A DNA stretch of 64,000 nucleotides from CAIZGX01 sp044349305 (GTDB taxonomy: Bacteria > Bacteroidota > Bacteroidia > Flavobacteriales_D > Sanyastnellaceae). The notes beneath the pieces were generated by a model that was given only the letters and a program-made list of their open reading frames with translations, was not told where the DNA came from and made no database searches. Location of the stretch: the NCBI GenBank assembly GCA_044349305.1, contig JBIKRF010000003.1, forward strand, positions 1 through 64,000, given 5' to 3'. Each line of letters starts with the position of its first letter. Position 1 is the first letter of the stretch. Of this stretch, positions 1 to 6,753 are shown piece after piece. Made by a program: the position numbers and the translations under genes.

Positions 1-344
1 TTCAGAAGAATTCACTTGAGAATATTTATGTGCAGAAACAAGCCACCAACAAATTTATGATTGGGAACTTGCTTTACACTGAATCAGTTTTGAATTCAAT
101 TAAGAAAGAGTTGAAGGCCATCTATCCAGATTTGAAAGTGACCAATGACGAAATAGTTAAAGTCCTTCAAACAGGAGTAATCAAAAGAGAAATTACCGAA
201 GGTGAAGAATCAGACGAAGCGAAAAAGAAAATTCTGAAAACAGCAAAGAAGAAAGAGAAAGTAAAAGCGGATGCTTCAGCGGCGTCTTCCTCAACAGCGG
301 AGGTTCAAATCTCCAATGAGTTGCCGAGTGTGCCGTTGGATTGA
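1..344 (+). CDS. C-terminal fragment of an unknown protein
   Basis: The reading frame is open to the first base of the window with no in-frame stop, so this is the end of a longer gene whose start lies outside. About 114 codons are visible. The GTG at position 30 should not be taken as the start, because the frame continues upstream. The visible part has a mixed helical segment followed by a very lysine- and glutamate-rich stretch and an Ala/Ser-rich tail, which looks like a disordered basic C-terminus. I do not recognise a domain. It ends 47 bases before the next gene on the same strand. Confidence is good that it is coding and low for any function. Confidence 0.5.
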   Translation, partial: QKNSLENIYVQKQATNKFMIGNLLYTESVLNSIKKELKAIYPDLKVTNDEIVKVLQTGVIKREITEGEESDEAKKKILKTAKKKEKVKADASAASSSTAEVQISNELPSVPLD

Positions 345-391
345 TTTCTAGGTTCATTCTAATATTAACGGAATTTTATAAAATATAATTG

Positions 392-1330
392 ATGAGACGT
401 TTAATCTCCCAATCACTTACTCTTTTGATGCTTGCTTTTATCAGTAATGTTTCTGCTCAACGAATTTTAGATAGTTCTACCAAAATTCAGGGAGTCATGA
501 AAGCATCAGAGTCGACAGGAAATCCTTTGAGCAATGGATGCAATTCAGTAGGTCAGATCAGATTTTTCACCGGAGATACAATTTCAATTATCGGATATGA
601 AAAGTGTCATCCGTATGGTGATTTGAAGGCTGTTCCAAAGGCGTATTTCCTTGCTGCATATGATACAGGAACAGTATTTCTTCCTGAAGCTGCTGTCTCT
701 GTTCTCGGAAATTGGGGAAGTCAAATTTCAGAGTTAAGTGTTCAAGATTTCATTCAACTCGAGAAAAACACCAGAGGGTATTACAACGAGATTAGGGCAA
801 AAAGAGAATTGAAAAGATTAGAGGTTGCAAGAATCAGTGACAGTTTAGAAAACCGTAGAATTTACATTCAAGATAGTTTAAACAAAGTTCTCATTCATCT
901 GCAGGATAGTCTCGAGGCACTTCGGCAGAAGAAACTAGGCGAATATGTTAAGAAGTGTGAATTAAAGGGCTTGGGAGTCTTTGAATGCGTTGCTGTGGAT
1001 GCGAGTGAATATACAGAGGGCACTGGTGTGGATATGACATTTTACAACCCAACCAAGAAAGTTGTCAAATATGTTCATGCTACAGTTATTGGAATGAATC
1101 CAGTTGATGATCCTGTTATTGAAGGAGGTAAAACATCTCATACACTCAAATGCATAGGACCAATTGATCCAGGAGAAACTGGTACATATAGCTTTGAATA
1201 TGTTTGGTTTACAGATATTGTGGAGCGGGCTAAACTTACATCAATAAAAGTTCAGTATATGGATGGAACGGAGAAGATAATTTCCAAACCGTCTGAAGTG
1301 ATAATGCCGAAGGAATTGATTAAGGAGTAG
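392..1330 (+). CDS. Secreted protein of unknown function with a coiled-coil segment
   Basis: This is a 312-residue protein. I chose the ATG at 392 rather than the TTG just before it, because it gives a clean signal peptide (two Arg, a Leu-rich core, then an Ala-Gln boundary after about 22 residues). Residues about 120-190 are charged and heptad-like (repeated D-S-L and Arg/Lys/Glu), suggesting a coiled coil. The C-terminal 110 residues look like a beta-sandwich, with motifs on relations of 'extracellular' fold type but no recognised family. There is no T9SS tail and no lipobox. It is probably periplasmic. It is followed by a 220-bp gap before the hipB-hipA module. I do not recognise a specific family. 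Confidence 0.7.
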   Translation: MRRLISQSLTLLMLAFISNVSAQRILDSSTKIQGVMKASESTGNPLSNGCNSVGQIRFFTGDTISIIGYEKCHPYGDLKAVPKAYFLAAYDTGTVFLPEAAVSVLGNWGSQISELSVQDFIQLEKNTRGYYNEIRAKRELKRLEVARISDSLENRRIYIQDSLNKVLIHLQDSLEALRQKKLGEYVKKCELKGLGVFECVAVDASEYTEGTGVDMTFYNPTKKVVKYVHATVIGMNPVDDPVIEGGKTSHTLKCIGPIDPGETGTYSFEYVWFTDIVERAKLTSIKVQYMDGTEKIISKPSEVIMPKELIKE

Positions 1331-1503
1331 TTTATTCAAAGGGATTTTCATTCTTTTTAATTTCTTCGAATGCTTTGTATTTTTTTGAAGCCCTATTGAC
1401 AGTGGCTTACAGCTAATTGGTTATATTTTGTATTGGGAAGTAGCACGAATTGATTGTCGAAATTGATTGGTTGTGATTGGTGTTTTCTCATTTTTATAAG
1501 AAT

Positions 1504-1535
1504 GTTGCATATTATCCACATTTAAGTTATATTTG
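1504..1535 (+). promoter_or_regulatory. Candidate promoter of the hipB-hipA pair
   Basis: TATATTTG at 1528-1535 matches the Bacteroidota minus-7 consensus TAnnTTTG. A TTG at 1505-1507 lies 20 bases upstream and could be the minus-33 element. The start codon of the HTH gene follows 15 bases later, giving a very short leader. Inference from consensus only. Confidence 0.45.
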
Positions 1536-1544
1536 TAGATAATA

Positions 1545-1558
1545 ATCAACATGTTGAT
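1545..1558. promoter_or_regulatory. Perfect 14-bp palindrome at the hipB start codon (candidate operator)
   Basis: ATCAACATGTTGAT reads the same on both strands and contains the first ATG (1551) of the HTH gene in its centre. It lies just after the candidate promoter. HipB-type antitoxins repress their own operon by binding palindromes, so this is the obvious candidate for autoregulation. The site is seen directly; the function is inferred. Confidence 0.45.
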
Positions 1559-1853
1559 GAAATCAAAAAAACAAACAATTTTTCCAAAGCATCTTAAGAT
1601 ACTGGGTGTTCTAGGTGAGAATATTAAATTGGCTCGTAAAAGAAGGAAGCTGACAACTATCGAAGTTTCAGAACGCGCAGGAATAGACAGAACCACACTT
1701 TATCAAATTGAAAAGGGTAACCCTCGCGTTTCAATGGGCGCTTATTTCAATGTATTGCGGGTTTTTGGTTTGCAAGATGATTTTTTGAAATTGGCTGCAG
1801 AAGATAAACAGGGAAGAGACATCCAAGATTTAGATCTTTTAGGAGGGAATTAA
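1551..1853 (+). CDS. hipB: XRE-family HTH antitoxin, HipB-like
   Basis: This is a 100-residue protein with a single Xre/Cro-type helix-turn-helix at about residues 23-77 (IKLARKRRKLTTIEVSERAG, then a YQIEKGNPRVS recognition region). It directly precedes a full-length HipA, with only one base between the stop codon and the next ATG, so the two are surely co-transcribed. In this family the HTH protein neutralises the kinase and represses the operon. The start may be 1551 or the ATG at 1557; both lie in or beside a 14-bp palindrome. Its basic N-terminal extension and C-terminal tail are longer than the core domain. Confidence 0.85.
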   Translation: MLMKSKKQTIFPKHLKILGVLGENIKLARKRRKLTTIEVSERAGIDRTTLYQIEKGNPRVSMGAYFNVLRVFGLQDDFLKLAAEDKQGRDIQDLDLLGGN

Positions 1854-1854
1854 A

Positions 1855-3105
1855 ATGGCAACAAGTAAAATAGATATTCTGGTTTATGCAGACTGGTTGC
1901 ATATAGACGGGCCGAAGTTAATAGGAACGTTAGCAGCCCATCAAGCTAAGGGCAGAAAGACATTTAGTTTTAGTTACAATGAAAAATGGTTGGCAACAGA
2001 AAAGCAATTTTTATTTGATCCCGATATTACTTGGAATAAAGGACAACAATTCCCAATAGGAAAATTCAATTTTGGTGTTTTTAACGATTCGATGCCAGAT
2101 ACCTGGGGACGTACCTTAATGAAAAGAAGAGAGGCTCAAACAGCCAAGGAAGAAAAAAGAGTAGCAAGAAATCTTCACGATCTTGATTTCCTATTGGGTG
2201 TAAATGACGAAAGTAGAATGGGAGGCCTCCGGTTTAAACTGCAAGAAAAAGAGCCCTTTTTAAATAATGATAAGGCTAGGCCAACTCCACCGTGGTCTTC
2301 GATAAGAGAATTACAACATGGTATCTCGTTAATTGAATCAGATAAGGATAATAAGGAGGTCCGGAAATGGTTGAGTATCTTATTGGCTCCAGGCTCTTCC
2401 TTAGGTGGTGCAAGACCGAAAGCAAATATTGTAGATGAAAAAGGAAATTTATGGATAGCTAAATTTCCATCTAAAGAAGATACTATTGATAAAGCTGCTT
2501 GGGAGTTTCTGGCCTACAAGCTGGCTACTAAGGCGGGTGTTGAAATGGCTGAGTGTAAAATTGAAAAAATCTCGGGCAAGTATTTTACTTTTTTTACAAA
2601 ACGATTTGACCGTATAAAAGATAAGAGGATTCACTTTGCATCTGCCATGACAATGACCGGCAATAATGAAGAAACGATTAAAGAGAATCCTCCGAGCTAT
2701 TTAGATATTGCAGAGTTCATACAGTTTAATGAATCAAACAACAAAAAGGAATTACACCAGTTGTGGAGACGAATGGTTTTTAATATCGCAATATCCAATA
2801 CTGATGATCATTTAAGAAACCATGGTTTCATTTTACACAAAACCGGTTGGCAATTATCTCCTGCGTATGATATTAATCCTTCAATTGATAAAGATGGATT
2901 GTCTTTAAATATTGATTCCGATAATAATTCCTTGGATTTTGATTTGGCTAAAAATGTTGGAGAATATTTTCAGCTACGGGAAAAGGAAATGGATGCTATT
3001 ATAGCGGAAATCAAAAGCGCAGTGAAAAATTGGAGAACAGAGGCTTTAAAAATTGGAATTTCAAAAGCTGAAATGACACTGATGAGTTCTGCGTTTAAAT
3101 TTTAA
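1855..3105 (+). CDS. hipA: HipA-family serine/threonine kinase toxin, full length
   Basis: This 416-residue protein has both HipA parts. The N-terminal subdomain (about residues 5-115, with the FGVFNDSMPDTWGR motif) is followed by the kinase-like C domain. Visible active-site elements are SLGGARPK at residues 182-189, where Ser182 lies at the position of the autophosphorylated Ser150 of E. coli HipA. There is an ATP-site lysine in WIAKFP, a catalytic loop NTDDHLRN at 315-322 (Asp317) and the metal-binding Asp of SPAYDINP (Asp339). HipA kinases phosphorylate a translation component (GltX in E. coli) and cause growth arrest; the target here is unknown. It pairs with the upstream HTH gene. All key residues are present, so it is probably active. 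Confidence 0.88.
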   Translation: MATSKIDILVYADWLHIDGPKLIGTLAAHQAKGRKTFSFSYNEKWLATEKQFLFDPDITWNKGQQFPIGKFNFGVFNDSMPDTWGRTLMKRREAQTAKEEKRVARNLHDLDFLLGVNDESRMGGLRFKLQEKEPFLNNDKARPTPPWSSIRELQHGISLIESDKDNKEVRKWLSILLAPGSSLGGARPKANIVDEKGNLWIAKFPSKEDTIDKAAWEFLAYKLATKAGVEMAECKIEKISGKYFTFFTKRFDRIKDKRIHFASAMTMTGNNEETIKENPPSYLDIAEFIQFNESNNKKELHQLWRRMVFNIAISNTDDHLRNHGFILHKTGWQLSPAYDINPSIDKDGLSLNIDSDNNSLDFDLAKNVGEYFQLREKEMDAIIAEIKSAVKNWRTEALKIGISKAEMTLMSSAFKF

Positions 3106-3152
3106 AACTGAAAGTTTTGTGCTGAGTCTTAAACGCTTGCTCATATGATTAT

Positions 3153-4091
3153 TCAAGAAAAAAGCTTCTCGAATCTTTTCTGCAATAGATTAACATATTC
3201 CTCCTTCATTTCCTCCGAAAGAAAACTTCGTTCAATACACGCAATCCATTCAGGAAGTATGGCTTCAAATCTATTGTATATCGATGCTAATGACTTTTCA
3301 TGGATTTGAAGAGAGGCAGCGAACACATCGAAGTCGAGGCGCTTCAAACGGCTTTTCTTTCCGTTCATGGTTAAGGCCGATTCTTCTTTGTCCTCGGGCA
3401 TTACAATAGCCGTGTTAACTAAATCATAAGCAGGTGAAAGTTCAAATTCGCCAAGTGAATTTTCAATCAAAGAGAAATTCTTCAAATGCATATCGGCATT
3501 GCCAGTGAGGTAGCAAAAGAGAACCAATTCGAAAAGTCGTTGCGATTCAAATCCTTTGTTGAACGTAAAAGCACGCATTAGTTTTCCAACCTTTTCAATC
3601 GATCCGCGGTACTTATGCTCGGTGAGATTTTCGCTAAGTTGACAAAAATCTTCCACAGCAATTTTCCCGTTTTTACTTCTGTCGAAACGTTGTGTGATGT
3701 ATGCCAATTCACCCGATTTCAATCTGAGTAAAGCATGCTTCGCTGTTTTAATCCTAATTAATTCAGCTAAGTGCATAGTTAGATCTTCGTTTTGTGGAAG
3801 CTCTTTGAAATGGGACGATGGCGGTTTCAAAATGTAGTCTCCATGCAACCCCACAATCGTTAAGCGCGAAGGTTCGTTTCTATGTTTTTCAACGTTAATA
3901 GAAAGCTTCGCTTGAACTCCAGTAACGGCTTTGCTTTTTATGATGTTCTGCCGAGCCATTTCTTCCAAGTCCTTCAAGTCAAAATGAATCTCAGGCAATT
4001 GCAATGAATTGAATAATTTTTTGGTGCACCCCGCATGGAAGTCTAATTGACCTTCCTCCAATGGCAAATAACAATAAAGACACTTGCTCAT
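3153..4091 (-). CDS. hipT: HipT-like kinase (HipA C-domain only), toxin of a tripartite HipBST-type module
   Basis: This is a 312-residue HipA kinase domain without the N-terminal subdomain, which is encoded by the separate upstream gene. The start ATG overlaps the stop of that gene (ATGA), so the split is a gene arrangement rather than a frameshift. Kinase elements are Lys89 in ILKP, catalytic Asp200 in GNADMHLKNFSL, and Asp223 in SPAYDLVN. The loop before GVQAKL reads Ala55-Val56-Thr57, where E. coli HipT has Ser57-Ile-Ser59. The extreme N-terminus holds Cys4, Cys7, His19 and Cys22, a possible zinc site absent from E. coli HipT as I recall it. In E. coli O127, HipT phosphorylates TrpS; the target here is unknown. 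The module converges on hipA with a 47-bp gap. Confidence 0.85.
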   Translation of the reverse strand: MSKCLYCYLPLEEGQLDFHAGCTKKLFNSLQLPEIHFDLKDLEEMARQNIIKSKAVTGVQAKLSINVEKHRNEPSRLTIVGLHGDYILKPPSSHFKELPQNEDLTMHLAELIRIKTAKHALLRLKSGELAYITQRFDRSKNGKIAVEDFCQLSENLTEHKYRGSIEKVGKLMRAFTFNKGFESQRLFELVLFCYLTGNADMHLKNFSLIENSLGEFELSPAYDLVNTAIVMPEDKEESALTMNGKKSRLKRLDFDVFAASLQIHEKSLASIYNRFEAILPEWIACIERSFLSEEMKEEYVNLLQKRFEKLFS

Positions 4092-4414
4092 GACTCCATT
4101 TCTTTAGCGATGACTGAAACACAACCTATACAATCTTTGCATAAGGTGAGCAGGAGACCAAATCGATCGTTTGTTTTTATCTTCCAATTACTAACCGCAA
4201 TAGTTAAAAGCCAACCCTCGGGTATCAATCCATCGAAAAATGGAAACAGTACTTTACTCGCATATGCCTGTTGTTGCAACTGCAGGGTTAAGCTTACGGG
4301 TTTAGAAAGTGGATTTGATAAATATTCTTCCGTGTACTGAAATTCAAATCCATCTTCGGACTCTTGAATGATGCCAGCAAAATCATTTTTGTAATAGACT
4401 TTCGCTTGTCTCAT
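4088..4414 (-). CDS. hipS: HipS-like protein (HipA N-subdomain), likely antitoxin of the tripartite module
   Basis: This 108-residue protein corresponds to the N-terminal subdomain 1 of HipA (couple_hipA type), with the family motif PFFDGLIPEGW at about residues 58-68 and SLTLQL before it. It overlaps its neighbours by four bases on both sides (ATGA junctions at 4411-4414 and 4088-4091), so the three genes are translationally coupled. In the characterised HipBST system the small HipS protein, not HipB, inhibits the kinase, and a tryptophan of HipS is reported to matter for this. Trp68 here is the candidate equivalent. An ordinary HipA broken by mutation is unlikely, because both frames have clean starts and stops. 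Confidence 0.82.
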   Translation of the reverse strand: MRQAKVYYKNDFAGIIQESEDGFEFQYTEEYLSNPLSKPVSLTLQLQQQAYASKVLFPFFDGLIPEGWLLTIAVSNWKIKTNDRFGLLLTLCKDCIGCVSVIAKEMES

Positions 4415-4617
4415 GATTCAGTTTTTTGAATAACACCCAATTCACTTCCAAATAGGGATAACACTTGATTCACTTTGTCGAGCTGAACGGTCTGCTTGCC
4501 TTGTTCTAACTCGCGAACAAAACGAAGTCCAACCCCCGCACGCTCAGCCAATTCAGGCTGTGTAAGCTTGAGTTGCTTCCTTTTTTCTTTGATGAAAATC
4601 CCGATACTTGCGCTCAT
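4411..4617 (-). CDS. hipB: XRE-family HTH regulator, HipB-like, first gene of the tripartite module
   Basis: This is a 68-residue protein that is almost entirely one helix-turn-helix (LKLTQPELAERAGVGLRFVR). I chose the ATG at 4617 over an upstream in-frame ATG at 4647. The longer form would place the operator-like inverted repeat inside the coding region, and the short form matches other single-domain HipB proteins. It overlaps the HipS-like gene by four bases. Expected role: DNA binding, operon autoregulation and bridging the HipS/HipT complex. It differs clearly from the HTH protein of the facing pair, so the two modules are not a recent duplication. Confidence 0.82.
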   Translation of the reverse strand: MSASIGIFIKEKRKQLKLTQPELAERAGVGLRFVRELEQGKQTVQLDKVNQVLSLFGSELGVIQKTES

Positions 4618-4620
4618 GTG

Positions 4621-4721
4621 TATACCCTTTAGGGTGCGAAAATACAAAATTTATTGAAAAGTATACCTTAAAGGGTATAATTTCTTTTGAGTTGTTTGAA
4701 TTATCCCCGTAAGGGTATATA
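4621..4721. promoter_or_regulatory. Three operator-like inverted repeats upstream of the HipBST-like operon
   Basis: Three copies of a TATACCC/GGGTATA-type dyad lie in the 100 bases upstream of the HTH gene: ACCCTTTAGGGT (4624-4635), GTATACCTTAAAGGGTATA (4661-4679) and CCCCGTAAGGGTATA (4705-4719). The spacing is about 40 bases centre to centre. E. coli HipB binds TATCC-N8-GGATA, so half-sites of this style fit HipB-type repression. The sequence is observed directly; the regulator is inferred. Confidence 0.55.
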
Positions 4722-4767
4722 TGTTCCTGTTTAACAAACTCCAATCAATTTCTCATTACATTTAGAC

Positions 4768-5898
4768 ATGAGATATTTAGTCCTTTTCCTCTTCTTTCCG
4801 TTTGCTTCTCTCGGACAGCAATTAATTAACGAAACCATGATACACGATGGTATCACACGCAGTTATACCATTTATGTTCCTGCAAGTTATACTCCGGGTA
4901 CACCAGCACCGATGGTGTTGAATTTTCATGGTTACACAAGCACTGCGTTTGAACAATTGTATTACGGTGATTTTCGTGCAATAGCCGATACAGCAGGTTT
5001 TCTGCTAGTGGTTCCGAATGGAACACTCGATGCAACAGGCACCACTTATTGGAATTCAGGTTGGGGCGGTACAGTGGATGATATTGGTTTTGCTAGCGCT
5101 TTAATAGATACGATGGCTGCTGCTTATTCTGTGAATTTAGACCGTGTGTACAGCACCGGTATGTCGAACGGTGGATTCATGAGTTACACGCTTGCTTGCT
5201 CTTTGAGCAATCGTATTGCAGCCATAGCTTCAGTTACAGGCTCCATGAATGTAGGTCAAGATCAAACCTGCAATGCATTGCATCCAACGCCTGTTCTAGA
5301 AATTCACGGCACGGCTGATTTAACGGTGCCATATGATGGACAAACGTTTATGGAAGCCATTCCAAACGTGTTGTCGTATTGGGTTAACTTCAACAATTGC
5401 AATGCAACGCCAATAGTGACCGACGTACCAAATACGAATTTAACAGACGGTTGTACTGCCGTTCATTACTTTTACGATGGAGGCGCCAACGGCGTAGATG
5501 TTGAACACTACAAAATCATTAATGGCGGACATACCTGGCCGGGTTCAATATTTACAATCGGTGTCACAAATAACGATTTCAACGCTTCAAAAAAAATATG
5601 GCAGTTCTTCTTGCAATACGACATTAACGGAAGAATGCAAGCAAATTCAGTTGCAGATTTGAATGCCGACGAGATTTCGATTTACCCAAATCCAACAACC
5701 GATAAAATCGCGATTCAAGGATTTCCTCAAAAACTAACGGCTGCAAATTGCAGTCTGTTTTCCGTTGAAGGTAAGCAGTTTAACGTACAGATTCTCGAGG
5801 ACAATACCCTTGATACAAGTCAATTGGAAACAGGCGTATACTTTGTGCGCGTTGCCACCAAAGAGGGGACTGCTACAGTTCAATTTGTAAAGGTTTAA
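4768..5898 (+). CDS. Secreted alpha/beta-hydrolase esterase (PHB depolymerase / feruloyl esterase-like) with T9SS tail
   Basis: This 376-residue protein has a signal peptide (to about residue 16). The hydrolase domain spans about residues 20-290. The nucleophile elbow is GMSNGGFM (Ser about 133), the acid lies in HGTADLTVPYDG, and the catalytic His in GGHTWPG. This set is typical of the LpqC / polyhydroxybutyrate-depolymerase-like esterases that act on polymers or feruloyl esters. Residues about 305-376 form a type A T9SS sorting domain (IYPNPTTDK, then LETGVYFVRV and a basic end), so the enzyme is probably released or displayed at the cell surface. Substrate cannot be told from the sequence. 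It is divergent from the HipBST-like operon. Confidence 0.85.
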   Translation: MRYLVLFLFFPFASLGQQLINETMIHDGITRSYTIYVPASYTPGTPAPMVLNFHGYTSTAFEQLYYGDFRAIADTAGFLLVVPNGTLDATGTTYWNSGWGGTVDDIGFASALIDTMAAAYSVNLDRVYSTGMSNGGFMSYTLACSLSNRIAAIASVTGSMNVGQDQTCNALHPTPVLEIHGTADLTVPYDGQTFMEAIPNVLSYWVNFNNCNATPIVTDVPNTNLTDGCTAVHYFYDGGANGVDVEHYKIINGGHTWPGSIFTIGVTNNDFNASKKIWQFFLQYDINGRMQANSVADLNADEISIYPNPTTDKIAIQGFPQKLTAANCSLFSVEGKQFNVQILEDNTLDTSQLETGVYFVRVATKEGTATVQFVKV

Positions 5899-5931
5899 TT
5901 CCTCCTGTTTGGGTTAGTTCAACATATTGCT

Positions 5932-6693
5932 ATGAATTTCATTCTAACACTCAAAGAAAAAAATGAAACGTTGTATGCCTTCGGTTTAATTTGTTTGATC
6001 GCATCAATCGTTTTTCTAGCCCTCACCAAATTCTCGAACACACAAGTCTACAATGTCAGTGCTTGGTACAAGCCTTTTAAATTTGCATTCTCAACATTTT
6101 TATTCGCGTGGGCAATGGCCTGGTATTGCTCATACCTGCCGAACTTTAACATTACGATTTTCAATTGGGCCATCATCGTGTTGCTCGGATTTGAAATCAT
6201 TTACATTGCTATTCAAGCGGGAAGGGGACAGCTTTCCCACTACAATCAAACCTCTGCGTTCTATAGTTTTTTATACGGATGTATGGCTTTAGCTGCAACG
6301 CTGGTAACCATCTACACGGCTTATGTTGGTATTCTCTTTTTCACGAACGATTTCCCAGAGTTGCCGAACTATTACTTGTGGTCGATTCGCTTGGCGATTT
6401 TCATTTTCGTAATTTTTTCGTTTGAAGGATTCGTCATGGGTTCTCGCTTAACCCACACCATAGGCGGACCAGACGGAGAAGCCGGAATTCCCGTTTTGAA
6501 TTGGAGCACGAAATATGGAGATCCACGCATTGCCCATTTCATTGGCATGCATGCGCTTCAAGTTATTCCAATTGTTTCTTTTTATTTATTGAAAAACACC
6601 AAAGCAACGGTTATTCTCGCGTTGCTTTATTTCGCTTTGGCGGTATTTACGTTGGTTCAGGCGCTGCAGGGGAAGTCTATGTTTGGGAAATAA
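5932..6693 (+). CDS. Integral membrane protein of unknown function
   Basis: This is a 253-residue protein with about seven hydrophobic membrane spans. Polar signatures include WYKPFKFAFS after the first span, and, between the later spans, a long loop with HTIGGPDGEAG and DPRIAHFIGMHALQ. The conserved-looking histidines suggest haem or metal binding, but that is a guess. It lacks a signal peptide and recognised domain. It sits 60 bases upstream of the photolyase on the same strand and may be co-transcribed with it. I do not recognise a named family. Confidence 0.7.
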   Translation: MNFILTLKEKNETLYAFGLICLIASIVFLALTKFSNTQVYNVSAWYKPFKFAFSTFLFAWAMAWYCSYLPNFNITIFNWAIIVLLGFEIIYIAIQAGRGQLSHYNQTSAFYSFLYGCMALAATLVTIYTAYVGILFFTNDFPELPNYYLWSIRLAIFIFVIFSFEGFVMGSRLTHTIGGPDGEAGIPVLNWSTKYGDPRIAHFIGMHALQVIPIVSFYLLKNTKATVILALLYFALAVFTLVQALQGKSMFGK

Positions 6694-6753
6694 CGCTGCG
6701 CGTTTCCGAACTTTTAGAATGCTTAATTGTTGCTTTGAAAAGAGTACACATCT

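Noticed and set aside
3153..4414. HipA split by a frameshift
   Set aside because: The two frames meet at an ATGA stop/start overlap, the second part has its own N-terminal Cys/His extension, and the arrangement matches known three-gene HipBST modules.
4553..4744. 63-codon minus-strand frame upstream of the tripartite module
   Set aside because: It overlaps the HTH gene in another frame, includes the operator-like repeats and shows no family features.
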